Assembly (NCBI RefSeq): GCF_003491345.1
Contig: NZ_CP025513.1
Location: 434,001 to 498,000 of the forward strand
Direction: 5' to 3'
Length of the DNA stretch: 64,000 nt
Source: Neorhizobium sp. SOG26
GTDB taxonomy: Bacteria; Pseudomonadota; Alphaproteobacteria; Rhizobiales; Rhizobiaceae
The position numbers and the translations under genes were made by a program. Position 1 is the first letter of the stretch; each line of letters opens with the position of its first letter. Below, piece after piece: positions 27,909-36,290 of this stretch. Below the pieces are notes generated by a model. It was not told where the DNA came from and made no database searches. It saw only the letters and a list, made by a program, of their open reading frames with translations.

Positions 27909-27989
27909 TCACTGGTCCTGTACGAGAGTTTTTTTTGCGAAGTAACGAAGCTCTGCGGCAGCAGACTGGTTCTGGGCGCGCCGAGTCAT
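27909..27989 (-). CDS. Putative 26-residue ORF between glycine riboswitch and L,D-transpeptidase
   Basis: On the minus strand an ATG at 27989 follows a strong GGGAGG ribosome-binding site (about 8 nt gap) and opens a 26-codon frame (MTRRAQNQS…, ending KKTLVQDQ) that is basic and hydrophilic. Its stop TGA falls at the IS21 insertion point; in the reconstructed sequence that TGA overlapped the L,D-transpeptidase ATG as TGATG. This would give translational coupling. It could be a leader peptide or a small protein; I do not recognise it. The insertion leaves the ORF intact but separates it from its partner. Confidence 0.45.
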   Translation of the reverse strand: MTRRAQNQSAAAELRYFAKKTLVQDQ

Positions 27990-28097
27990 CGGCAAAACCT
28001 CCCTCATGCTCCAGACAAGCTCGTGAGGCCGTCGCACCTGCGAGCTTCCAGTATGTGAGATGATCAGGATATGCGGTTCATTACAGGCCCTCAGAGT

Positions 28098-28300
28098 TGG
28101 CAGCATGCAAAGCATGCGGGCCCCCTCTGTCATCGGCCTGAGAGTTTGATCACCACCGATACGCAGCAGTGACTTACACCTTCGGCGGGAGCGACTGCTC
28201 CACCTTCCAGAGTTCTTCTCCAGCGAACGGTCCATGTGCCTGAGAGTTTCCGGGGCGGTTGCTCCTTCGGCGGCCGCCTACGGCGACTCTCTCCCACTCG
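28098..28300 (-). ncRNA. Tandem glycine riboswitch
   Basis: Two glycine aptamers read on the minus strand. Aptamer 1 has GGGAGAGA, GCCGAAGGAGCAA, AAACTCTCAGGCA and GGACCG (about 28300-28228). Aptamer 2 has CTCTGGAAGG, CGCCGAAGGTGTAA, AAACTCTCAGGC and GACAGAGGGGG (about 28215-28098). These blocks match the conserved core of the gcvT-type glycine riboswitch in order and spacing. No gcvT, gcvH or gcvP follows. Downstream on the same strand are a 26-codon ORF, the IS21 insertion and an L,D-transpeptidase. A GCATGC-TTT-GCATGC hairpin just after the second aptamer may belong to the expression platform. Confidence 0.92.
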
Positions 28301-28382
28301 CTGTCTGCACCAAGAAGGCATCACGGAGATGTTTCCAGTGAAGCAGGACCCAGCGCGACTTCATTAAGCATTAAGTAAGCCG

Positions 28383-28406
28383 TTAATGCAACATCAATTG
28401 CATTAA
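28383..28406. promoter_or_regulatory. Operator-like inverted repeat TTAATGCAA-N6-TTGCATTAA
   Basis: A perfect 9-bp inverted repeat with a 6-bp spacer lies between the riboswitch (minus strand) and the PBP gene (plus strand), about 85 bp from each. It is placed where a regulator of both divergent promoters would bind. TTGATG inside it and TTAATG 17 bases further on the minus strand could be the -35 and -10 of the riboswitch transcript. A CtrA site (TTAA-N7-TTAA) was considered; the nearby TTAA boxes do not have that spacing. Confidence 0.5.
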
Positions 28407-28481
28407 TCGTCGCGAATTATCCTTGGCCCGAATCTCGGGAGGGATTCCAAAGCGTGACTCGGGACGCGAAAGGAGCAGCGC

Positions 28482-30242
28482 ATGGCAACGATCTCCCATA
28501 TATTCAGGCGTAGGAGCCGATCGCACCTGCGCCTGGAAGCGAGTGGTCGTCCTGAGGCTCCTATTGTTCTTGCTAGGGCCACCCAACAAGTTCGGATGGG
28601 CAAGCACCGGCTTGGCCTGATCATGTTCTCGGTTGCAGCCATCTATCTGGTAATAGGAGGCCGGCTGGTTCAGTATGGCCTGGCAGCATCCGAAACCACC
28701 CATTCCATTAATGCCATCCCGCCTCCCGCGGCTCGCCCTGACATCATCGATCGCAACGGCGACCTCCTTGCAACCGACCTCAACATGATGTCGCTCTATG
28801 CCGAGCCGATCAGGATCGTGGATGCCAACGAGGTGGTCGAGAAGCTCGCAACCGTGATTTCCGACCTCGACTGGGGCACCACCCACCGCAAGCTTCGCTC
28901 CAAGTCAGCTTTCCAATGGCTCAAACGCCAACTCACCCCTCGACAGCAGGCCGATATTCTCGCGCTCGGCATCCCAGGGTTAGGGTTCCGCCCCGAGAAG
29001 CGCCGCTTCTACCCGGGAGGCCCCACTGCCTCGCACATTCTCGGCCACGTCAACGTCGACAACCGCGGACTGGCAGGCATGGAGCGCTACATCGATCGCC
29101 AGGGGCTTGCCGACCTGATGGCGGCAGGCATGACAGGCGACACACCACTCGAACCGGTTCGGCTCTCCATCGACCTTCGCGTCCAGAGCATCGTTCGCAG
29201 CGTCATTCAGAAGGCGATGAAATCGTACCAGGCGGAAGCCGCCGGCGCGGTTGTGCTTGATGCCCACACAGGAGAAGTCCTGGCAATGGCATCAGTGCCG
29301 GACTACGACCCCAACGAGCCATCCCGGACATTACCAGACGGCAGCATTGACAAGGAATACGAGAAGGGCTGGTTCAACAGGATGAGTAATGCGACCTTTG
29401 AAATGGGGTCGACCATCAAGAGCTTCACGATCGCCATGGGGCTGGACAGCGGCAAGATCGGCTTGGGGTCCATTGTGGATGCGTCGCGCCCGATCAGGAT
29501 GGGCGGCTTTACGATCAACGATTTCCACGGTCGCCACCGCCCTCTCACGATCCCGGAAGTGTTCCGCTATTCTTCCAACATCGCTACGGTGAAGATTGCC
29601 GACATGGTCGGAATTGAGGGACACAAGGAGTTCCTCACCCGGTTGGGGCTCCTGACAAGACTGGAAACAGAGCTTCCTGAGATCGCTACACCGACGCAGC
29701 CTCGAGTATGGAAGAAGATAAATTCTGCGACCATCTCCTACGGTCATGGGATGGCGACGACACCATTGCAGACGGCCGTCGCCGCGGCCGCACTGGTGAA
29801 TGGCGGGAAGCTGATCGCGCCTACCTTCCTGGCACGGAACCAGGAGCTAGCTCCTGCGGCTTCGGTCCCTGTCCTGCAGGAGAAGACCAGTGCACATATG
29901 CGCCACCTCTTCGACTGGAACGGCAAGACGGGTTCTGGCCGCAGCGCCGACGTGCCTGGCTTTCATGTCGGTGGCAAGACCGGTACTGCCGACAAGGTCG
30001 TCAACGGTCGTTACGCGACCGACCTGAACTTCAACGCCTTCCTCGGCAGCTTTCCCATGCACGAGCCCCGCTACGTCGTGCTGTCGATCATCGACGCTCC
30101 CCTGACCGGCGAATCCGGTCGTCGCCTGGCGGCCTACACGGCAGCCCCCATGATCAAGGAGATCGTCAGTCGTGCAGCACCATTGCTCGGGGTCAGGCCT
30201 TACTTCGGATCGGATCCATCAACTCTGCTGACCGGCTACTGA
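28482..30242 (+). CDS. FtsI-like class B penicillin-binding protein
   Basis: The 586-residue product has a cytoplasmic N-terminus, one membrane segment (~42-65), a PBP dimerisation domain and a transpeptidase domain. The catalytic motifs are STIK (Ser310), SSN (364-366) and KTGT (499-502). It resembles FtsI/PBP3, which crosslinks septal peptidoglycan in the periplasm. There is no dcw division cluster around it, so it is probably an accessory paralogue. ATG 28482 follows AAGGAG at 6 nt. It is divergent from the glycine riboswitch/L,D-transpeptidase unit, suggesting a shared role in wall remodelling. Its 3' end overlaps the convergent TetR gene by 7 bp. Confidence 0.93.
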   Translation: MATISHIFRRRSRSHLRLEASGRPEAPIVLARATQQVRMGKHRLGLIMFSVAAIYLVIGGRLVQYGLAASETTHSINAIPPPAARPDIIDRNGDLLATDLNMMSLYAEPIRIVDANEVVEKLATVISDLDWGTTHRKLRSKSAFQWLKRQLTPRQQADILALGIPGLGFRPEKRRFYPGGPTASHILGHVNVDNRGLAGMERYIDRQGLADLMAAGMTGDTPLEPVRLSIDLRVQSIVRSVIQKAMKSYQAEAAGAVVLDAHTGEVLAMASVPDYDPNEPSRTLPDGSIDKEYEKGWFNRMSNATFEMGSTIKSFTIAMGLDSGKIGLGSIVDASRPIRMGGFTINDFHGRHRPLTIPEVFRYSSNIATVKIADMVGIEGHKEFLTRLGLLTRLETELPEIATPTQPRVWKKINSATISYGHGMATTPLQTAVAAAALVNGGKLIAPTFLARNQELAPAASVPVLQEKTSAHMRHLFDWNGKTGSGRSADVPGFHVGGKTGTADKVVNGRYATDLNFNAFLGSFPMHEPRYVVLSIIDAPLTGESGRRLAAYTAAPMIKEIVSRAAPLLGVRPYFGSDPSTLLTGY

Positions 30243-30853
30243 GCCCCATCCTCGTAGAGGACATAGTCTTTGATGGAGGCCTGAGCATCGAAAGGTCGAA
30301 TGCCTATCGGCGACTGCAGCGCGTTGTGGACGAGCTCCGCCTGATACTGGCTAGAGATCGTCTGCCCTGCGAAGAAAATCCGGTAGATGACGGGGGCAAC
30401 GAGGAGGTCCATGAGGCGGTCGGGGATCGGTGCCGGTTCACCTCGGCCCTCGCATCGACCGCACAGCAGGACCAGGTTCTGATACGCATAGCCGGCTGCG
30501 ACCCGCGCAGCCCGCACATCCGTCATCCGTTCACGCAACAAGGCATTGCCGGGCCCTGAGGAAAGGTCGTCCACTAGATGCTCGAGCCAGAGCGTCAGAT
30601 CACCTTCCAGGGTCCCCGTATCAATGGGCAGCGTGTCCGGCAGAAAGCGCTCGCTTGCGACGTCGGCAAGGAGTTGCTGGAGTGTCTGCCAGCGGCGATA
30701 AATTGTTGAAGGGGGCACCTGCGCCCGTGCCGCGATCATTGCCACTGTTAAATGCTGATCGAGCTGCTCTTCCGTCAGCTCCCGGACCGCTTTGTGTACC
30801 GCAAGCTGTATGCGTTCGCTTCTACCGCCGGGCCGGATCAATGTTCGCGCCAA
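30236..30853 (-). CDS. TetR-family transcriptional regulator
   Basis: This 205-residue protein has an N-terminal TetR helix-turn-helix (LTVAMIAARAQVPPSTIYRRWQTLQQLLADVA, residues ~35-67) and an all-helical C-terminal ligand domain of the TetR_C_11-like kind (ending …GQTISSQYQAELVHNAL). It is convergent with the PBP gene (7-bp overlap) and lies about 100 bp downstream of the membrane-protein gene start region on the same strand. The usual divergent target gene is not obvious, so its regulon is unknown. Confidence 0.87.
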   Translation of the reverse strand: MARTLIRPGGRSERIQLAVHKAVRELTEEQLDQHLTVAMIAARAQVPPSTIYRRWQTLQQLLADVASERFLPDTLPIDTGTLEGDLTLWLEHLVDDLSSGPGNALLRERMTDVRAARVAAGYAYQNLVLLCGRCEGRGEPAPIPDRLMDLLVAPVIYRIFFAGQTISSQYQAELVHNALQSPIGIRPFDAQASIKDYVLYEDGAQ

Positions 30854-30949
30854 GAGGATCCCCCTTTTCTTGCTAACGACGAACTAGCACAGGCTCACGG
30901 CTTCCGAAACAACAAGCGTTTCAAGCTTCGGAAACAGCGCCCTCTCGGC

Positions 30950-31648
30950 TCAATAGTCGGCGTCACCGTAGATGAACTTCGGTAGGCTCCAGTGGAAGCG
31001 GATTGCCGCAACTCTCAAGGCTAGTCCGATCAAGCTCGCCCCCAGAAGGGCAAAACCTTCGCCGACGCCCGATGTCATCAAGGCGAGATAGGTCAAGGCG
31101 ACAAGCACAGAAACTGTCGCGTAAAGCTCTGCCCGAAAAAGCAGCGGCACTTGAGCACAGAGTACGTCTCGCAAAACACCGCCCACGCAACCCGTGATCA
31201 CGCCAGAAGCAACCACCACGATCAGTGGAAGACCAAGGCCTTCCGCAATACGGCAGCCGATGATGGTAAACACCACGAGCCCTATCGCATCGAGGAAGAG
31301 GAACAGGTGACGCAGTCGCGGCATCAGTTTGGCAATGGCGATCGTCGCAAGTGCTGCTCCACCCGTGACGAAGAGGAGGTAAGGCCGCTCCACCCATGAG
31401 AGCGGATGATGATCCAGCAAAATGTCCCGTACTGAGCCACCCCCAAGTGCTGTGACGCTACCGAGCACACACACGCCCAGCCAGTCCATCTGCCTGCGAC
31501 CGGCCGCGATAGCTGCGGTCATTGCTTCAACGACTATCGCGACAAGATAGAGAACACTGATGACTGTCTCAACAGAGATACTGTACACATCAAACCCAAC
31601 TGTTGGAGCGCACCGTCCTCCCCGCTGCGCGCCCATAGACTGATACAT
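30950..31648 (-). CDS. TRIC/UPF0126-family membrane protein (YicG-like)
   Basis: This small inner-membrane protein has about seven hydrophobic segments and two internal glycine-rich repeats (LGSVTALGGGSVRDILL and GVITGCVGGVLRDVLC), the signature of UPF0126 proteins. These are bacterial relatives of trimeric intracellular cation channels; YicG has been linked to glycine or small-molecule export, though function is not firmly set. The start is uncertain. ATG 31648 (232 residues) was used. GTG 31588 (about 212 residues) is closer to the usual length, and the open frame runs back to 31864. Confidence 0.82.
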   Translation of the reverse strand: MYQSMGAQRGGRCAPTVGFDVYSISVETVISVLYLVAIVVEAMTAAIAAGRRQMDWLGVCVLGSVTALGGGSVRDILLDHHPLSWVERPYLLFVTGGAALATIAIAKLMPRLRHLFLFLDAIGLVVFTIIGCRIAEGLGLPLIVVVASGVITGCVGGVLRDVLCAQVPLLFRAELYATVSVLVALTYLALMTSGVGEGFALLGASLIGLALRVAAIRFHWSLPKFIYGDADY

Positions 31649-31743
31649 TAGGATCCCGGATAGCAGTGAAGAACAGAAAGAGGAAGCTCCGTGGGCAGCG
31701 ACAGTGAGCCTGGTGGACGCGCAGGCGCACAAACGCGCCTCAA

Positions 31744-33329
31744 CTAAAGCAGCCATTCGATTGGCAGCAGGCCAAGCAGCGTAAGAGAAAACCTCGAGAA
31801 AAAACTCGTCTCGGGCTCCTGCCCATGTCGCACGACCGATCCGTCTGCCGCTATTTCTTGCCACACAATCTCGCCGCCGTTCAATGCGGGGATGTAGCTC
31901 GCTGCCGGGAAGCGCTCCGAGAAGGCACGCGAGAGGGAACCGGCCAGGATGGGGCTGTCTATGACAACGCCCATTTCTGTATTGAGGAGCAGCGAGCGAG
32001 GATCGAAGTTGAAAGAACCGACGAAGATGCGGGTCTTGTCCACCGCCAGCGTCTTGGAGTGCAGAGACGAGCGTGACGACCCGGAGGGGCTGACTGTATC
32101 CGGTTCACGTGCCGTTCCGAACGTGGGCTTCAGTTCATAGAGTTCCACGCCGGCTTGCAGAAGTTCGGCCCGATACTTTACGTAAGCGCTATGAACGACG
32201 GTCACGTCCGTTGCCGCCTGTGAGTTCGTCAGGATTCGGACACGAACGCCGTTCCGTGCCAGTTCCTCAAGCTTGGCCGTGAACTGACGCCCGGGAACGA
32301 AATAGGCCGACACGAGATCAATCGAACGAGACGGATGCGACAGCAGGTTCATCAATTGCGGGAACAGGAGATCCTTTTCCTTGGCCTCGCCCAGCCCCTT
32401 GGCTGGATCGTCACTGACCAGATAGACCTTGGTCCACTCGAATGCCAGCTTCCCTCCGGTCAACTGCCCTACGAATGGTGAACTTTCCAGCCGCTCAGCG
32501 TAGAGTTTTCCCTCCGGCGAATTTGCTGCAGTATGCGCCTCTTGAACCAGATCGCGCAGCGCACTAGCAGAACTCCCGCTCACCACGCGATCTAACGGAT
32601 GCGCTGATCGGCTATGCCAATAACGATCGAAATCGGCTCCTATCGCTCCAGCCACCGCACCGGTAACCATCACGTCCGTGTCGATGAACTGGATGCCGGA
32701 TCCGAAGCCGAAATACACGTCACCGATGCTGCGCCCACCCAGGATGCCTACGGCTCCGTCAGCCGTCAGCGACTTGTTGTGCATCCTCCGGTTCAGCCGG
32801 ACGAAGTCGAATGCGTAGCCCAGCTGCTTTATAGTCCGGAGGATGAACGGATTGAAGAGCCGGACCTCCACCCCTGTGGCATGGCAGCTAGCGCCGCAAG
32901 ATCGCCATCCAACCCGGTGATCCCGTTATCATCGAGGAGAAGCCGGACACGCACTCCTCGTTCTGCAGCCTTACGCAGTTCATCCAGCAGAATGAGCCCG
33001 GTATCGTCGCGCTGCCAGATGTAATACTGCACATCGACCGCGACTTTTGCCGCGCGAATCAATGCGATCCTTGCTACGAATGCGTCGGGCCCACTGAGTA
33101 AGGGTAGAACGCCACTTTGCTCAACCTGTCCGTCAGGCCGCGACAATGCCACCCTGCCAAGAGGTGTTACATCGCTCGCCTGCACGGCATACGTAACGGT
33201 ACGTCCTTCGAGAGAGGGCGTCTGGAAGGCAAGATGTGCGACCCCCAATGACGCAAGCGCCGCAGCAATAGCTAACGCAAGGGTCCTGATCACGATGACG
33301 CAGGATGGTTTGTCAATAGTCGGCTGCAA
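31744..33329 (-). pseudogene. Phospholipase D/cardiolipin-synthase-like gene with a frameshift
   Basis: Two overlapping minus-strand frames join into one ~529-residue protein. Residues up to LAALAAMPQG come from 33329-~32868 and the rest, starting VEVRLFNPF, from the -1 frame to 31744. Both HKD motifs are present (HNKSLTADG…GGRSIGD and HSKTLAVDKTRIFVGSFNFDPR). The shift lies in a run of four G on the minus strand (about 32866-32869), where one extra G would restore the frame. An N-terminal hydrophobic segment suggests export or membrane anchoring. A true mutation, a phase-variable tract or a sequencing error are all possible. Confidence 0.85.
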
Positions 33330-34090
33330 TGCCGATCATTGCCGGCGTCATCAGACGCACCACGCTGTCCGGCAGAGATCATTGACGTCTCCATTCAGCC
33401 TTGTCCCTTTCAAAAGAAAGTAGCCGACGCTGCTTCATTGATCTGCTGGTTGATCAGAGGATAATCTGGGTGAGTTTGCAAGGTCTCAGCGAATGGAGGA
33501 TGTAGGTCCCTCTGCGGCAGGAAGACGCGCTCGCCCAGTTTGACTTTGCGTGCTGGATGTCCGAGACAACGGCCATGTTCAGGTTCCTGCTCATACAATC
33601 TGTGAACTTCAGGGCTAGCTGCAAGATCGGCTAGTTGCCTGGCGCCACTACCTGCAAGTGCAAGAGCGGCGCCAGGTCTTTGAACCCCACCTCATCATTC
33701 GTGCGACCGCGCCCTCCTGCGAGAGGATGCGCACAATCGCGCGCGACAGATTGGATATCATGATCATGACTTTCAGATGCAGTTGCACCTTCCCCATCAG
33801 CGGCCCCAACAAGTTGCTCCGCTTCAAGCAATGGGCAGCAGCGAACGCTCCGGGCATCGCGTTCAGCGCACCTCCGCAAGTGCCTGTCAAAAGCGAGAAG
33901 ATGACGATACGCGTACGATCGATCGCGGACCGCGACTCGCTGATGGCTTTGCTGGAAGGGGTAAAGCTCTAGGATTGGAGGATGTCAGCTCTTGGGCTGC
34001 CATCCTCCCCCGCCGAACATCGCTGCGTGCAGACGCTTCATCGCCGATGCGGCTGTCAGTTGACGCCGGGGACAGCGCTCGCCAGCGGCG
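33330..34090. other. Gap with no confident gene; possible remnant ORF 33658-33972 (+)
   Basis: The only frame that looks protein-like is 33658-33972 on the plus strand (104 residues from GTG; C-terminal half KMTIRVRSIADRDSLMALLEGVKL). It has no ribosome-binding site and no family I recognise. A minus-strand frame at 33410-33598 is equally unsupported. Given the broken genes on both sides, this is probably decayed DNA. Confidence 0.4.
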
Positions 34091-34382
34091 TCATGGCCAG
34101 GCAACGCGGTCAGGCCGAACGATGCCGCCCTCACCTTCCAGGACGGCCAGTCGCCGCGCCGTTTCGCAGTCAAACTTCAAGCGGACACCGACACCCACTC
34201 CTCCCCTCGTCTCCGGCAAGAAGACCGCTCCTGCATATTCGAGGGCGTTCTTGAGTTTACTGATCACGTCAGCGGGTGGCTGGGAAATCTTCCTCAGAAT
34301 TCTGAACCAGAGTCACATCGACATTGGCAAGCTGTGCAAGCCTCGCCGTGGACATATCAACCAGCGCACGGGCAGCATGGTC
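34091..34382 (-). pseudogene. XRE-type regulator remnant next to IS407-type element
   Basis: On the minus strand one frame gives RALVDMSTARLAQLANVDV…LVQNSEE, resembling the second half of an XRE helix-turn-helix. A second frame continues with ADVISKLKNALEYAGAVF, LPETRGGVGVGVRLKF and a tail to a stop at 34091. That tail matches the rhizobial XRE pattern 'I/L-x-ALE-x-AGVxFI-PExGGGxGVRL'. A frameshift separates the two parts, and the 5' third is missing where the IS begins. The IS insertion and the frameshift have both destroyed the gene. Confidence 0.6.
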
Positions 34383-34443
34383 TGCCCCCTGAAAAGTGGT
34401 CCTCCCTGAATTAGGCTATTGAGCCATTTGAGAGGACGTTGGA

Positions 34444-34722
34444 ATGCCCCAGAAGAAGCACAAGCCCGAAGAGATTGTCGCAAAGCTGCGCCAGGTCGAT
34501 GTTCTGTTGTCTCAGGGCCGATCTGTTGGCGAAGCGGTTCGTTTGATCGGCGTGACGCAGTTCACCTATTACCGCTGGCGCAAGGAGTTCGGTGGCCTGA
34601 AGGGTGACCAGGTAAAGCGGCTGAAGGACCTTGAGAAAGAGAACGAGCGGCTTCGCAAGGCGGTGTCGGACCTGACGCTCGAGAAACTGATTTTGAAGGA
34701 GGCTGCCTCGGGAAACTTCTGA
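34444..34722 (+). CDS. IS407-like transposase OrfA
   Basis: This 92-residue protein has a helix-turn-helix (HKPEEIVAKLRQVDVLLSQGRSVGEAVRLIGVTQFTYYRWRKEFGGL) and a leucine-zipper-like end (RLKDLEKENERLRKAVSDLTLEKLILKE). It follows the standard IS407-group OrfA plan. Frameshifting near its 3' end would join it to OrfB in the -1 frame; the OrfB-type sequence starts upstream of the first OrfB ATG. Confidence 0.93.
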   Translation: MPQKKHKPEEIVAKLRQVDVLLSQGRSVGEAVRLIGVTQFTYYRWRKEFGGLKGDQVKRLKDLEKENERLRKAVSDLTLEKLILKEAASGNF

Positions 34723-34757
34723 GCCCTTCCCGCCGCCGCCGATGCATTGACCATGTC

Positions 34758-35612
34758 ATGGCGAAGTTCTCCGTCTCGGAGCGCTTCGCCTGCAAGGTTC
34801 TGGGCCAGCACCGTTCGACCCAGCGCAAGAGGCCTGGAGGCAGGCCAGATGAAGAGGCATTGACCGCCGACATCATCCGGCTCGCTTCCCGCTATGGCCG
34901 TTATGGCTATCGCAGGATCACCGCGATGCTGCGGTGCGAAGGCTGGACGGTGAATGCCAAGCGCGTCGAGCGCATCTGGCGGCGGGAGGGGCTTAAGGTT
35001 CCCCAGAAGCAACCGAAAAGAGGACGTCTCTGGCTGAATAACGGATCGTGCATCCGGCTTCGACCGGAGCACCCCAACCATGTCTGGTCCTATGACTTCG
35101 TCGAGGGCCGCACCCACAATGGCAGGAAATTCCGCATGCTCAACATCATCGACGAGTTCACCCGGGAATGCCTGGCAATCCGCATCGATCGCAAGCTCAA
35201 CTCCACCGACGTCATTGATGTCTTGTCGGACCTGTTCATCCCGCGCTGCGTGCCGGGTCATGTTCGTTCCGACAACGGCCCGGAGTTCATCGCCAAGGCC
35301 GTGCGGGAGTGGATTGCTGCTGTCGGTGCGAAGACCGCATTCATCGAACCAGGAAGCCCATGGGAGAACGGCTACTGCGAGAGCTTCAACTCGAAGCTTC
35401 GCGACGAACTGCTCAACGGTGAAATCTTCTATAGCCTCGCCGAGGCAAAGGTCATCATCGAAGCTTGGCGACGCTACTACAACACCGAGCGGCCGCACTC
35501 ATCGCTCGGATATAAACCGCCGGCACCGCAGGCCACCATCTGGCCTGCGCCGCCGCCCGGATCGACACCGCCATCTGCCCAGGCCATGGCCGAAAAGCCG
35601 ATCATACATTAA
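34758..35612 (+). CDS. IS407-like transposase OrfB (DDE integrase domain)
   Basis: The product (284 residues from ATG 34758) has an HTH_21-type segment (RYGRYGYRRITAMLRCEGWTVNAKRVERIWRREGLKVP) and an rve core. The acidic triad is in VWSYDFVEGR, VRSDNGPEFIAKA and SPWENGYCESFNSKLRDE, and the core ends RPHSSLGYKPPAP. It is intact. The true N-terminus in the element is probably OrfAB fused by frameshifting. Confidence 0.93.
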   Translation: MAKFSVSERFACKVLGQHRSTQRKRPGGRPDEEALTADIIRLASRYGRYGYRRITAMLRCEGWTVNAKRVERIWRREGLKVPQKQPKRGRLWLNNGSCIRLRPEHPNHVWSYDFVEGRTHNGRKFRMLNIIDEFTRECLAIRIDRKLNSTDVIDVLSDLFIPRCVPGHVRSDNGPEFIAKAVREWIAAVGAKTAFIEPGSPWENGYCESFNSKLRDELLNGEIFYSLAEAKVIIEAWRRYYNTERPHSSLGYKPPAPQATIWPAPPPGSTPPSAQAMAEKPIIH

Positions 35613-35641
35613 GACTGAAACCGGGCCACCTAATGGGGTCA

Positions 35642-36142
35642 GGCCAGGCTGATCCCAGCGACGAGCGTTCAAGCGTCACGTTCAAGGTGAAGCTGCAGAT
35701 CTCTTGGTAGAGCTGTTCCTGACAGGAGCGTCGACAACGCTTCTTGCCGTCATCGCCGGTGAGGCTGGCGCCTTCTCAATGCCCATCGATGGCGCCCCAA
35801 TCCGGATCAGATGACCTGCGAGGGCGCCCTGAAGAGATTGGCAACCTCGTGGTTTGCACGGTCGGACGTTGTGTGGTGGTGCTCGCGCACCACGGGCATC
35901 GAACGGCGGCCCGAGGGACGCTTCGATGGCAGATATAGCAGTTTCTTGATCTCAGCACGGTATCTCCGGTATCGGCGAGGCGCCGATTCAAACAGACAAA
36001 ATGAACTGTCGATGGCCCGGAGGATCAGGCTTAGGAAAAGCTCCACGACCTCCGGGCGGAGACATCCGATTGCAACGGTGTTTGGTGCATTGTCTTAGGC
36101 ATACCATTAACTTAGGCGTTCTCGCCGGAAGTCCAGGGTCGG
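35642..36142. other. Decayed region; zinc-ribbon-like scrap on the minus strand
   Basis: No intact gene is present. On the minus strand (~35850-35940) a frame gives CYICHRSVPRAAVRCPWC, a C-x2-C…C-x2-C pattern like the zinc ribbons found at the end of some rhizobial membrane proteins. It has no start and is surrounded by stops. Plus-strand frames are not recognisable. Confidence 0.45.
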
Positions 36143-36290
36143 CTAGGTGCGACCCTTTGTACCGCGGCGCAGGCGCCCCTCGAGCATGGTGATCTTGTTC
36201 GACGGCATCTTGATGCCGCTGTAACGATAGATGAACTCTGCCATCTGGTTGAAGGTGGCGAGGTCCAGGGCTTCGGATCGCTGCCTTTGG
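36143..36290 (-). pseudogene. CheR N-terminal fragment
   Basis: On the minus strand the frame EALDLATFNQMAEFIYRYSG followed by IKMPSNKITMLEGRLRR matches the N-terminal domain of the chemotaxis methyltransferase CheR (…YSGIKMP..K.TMLEGRLRRR). The match stops at RLRRG, after which the sequence no longer fits and ends at 36143. Neither the SAM-binding domain nor any other che gene is present. The upstream side fuses into the repeated block at 36290-36490. Confidence 0.75.

Larger units (their letters stand above)
34383..35641 (+). mobile_element. IS3-family element, IS407-like group
   Basis: An element of about 1.26 kb encodes orfA and orfB in the -1 arrangement. The ends are imperfect inverted repeats: left TGCCCCCTGAAAAGTGGTCC and, at the right end read in reverse, TGACCCCATTAGGTGGCCC. 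I did not find a convincing target-site duplication, so exact boundaries may be off by a few bases, or a neighbouring deletion has occurred. It abuts the truncated XRE gene. Confidence 0.85.

Noticed and set aside
28340..28410. CtrA-binding site upstream of the PBP gene
   Set aside because: Several TTAA boxes are present but none has the TTAA-N7-TTAA spacing.
28081..28482. Glycine riboswitch as regulator of the PBP gene
   Set aside because: The conserved riboswitch blocks read correctly only on the minus strand, away from the PBP gene.
33777..34409. 210-residue plus-strand ORF
   Set aside because: It is rich in Ser/Arg/Pro like an antisense shadow, crosses the minus-strand XRE remnant and the IS boundary, and has no ribosome-binding site.
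35776..35991. Zinc-ribbon protein or MscL tail on the minus strand
   Set aside because: Only one C-x2-C…C-x2-C scrap is present, without membrane segments or a start in the same frame.
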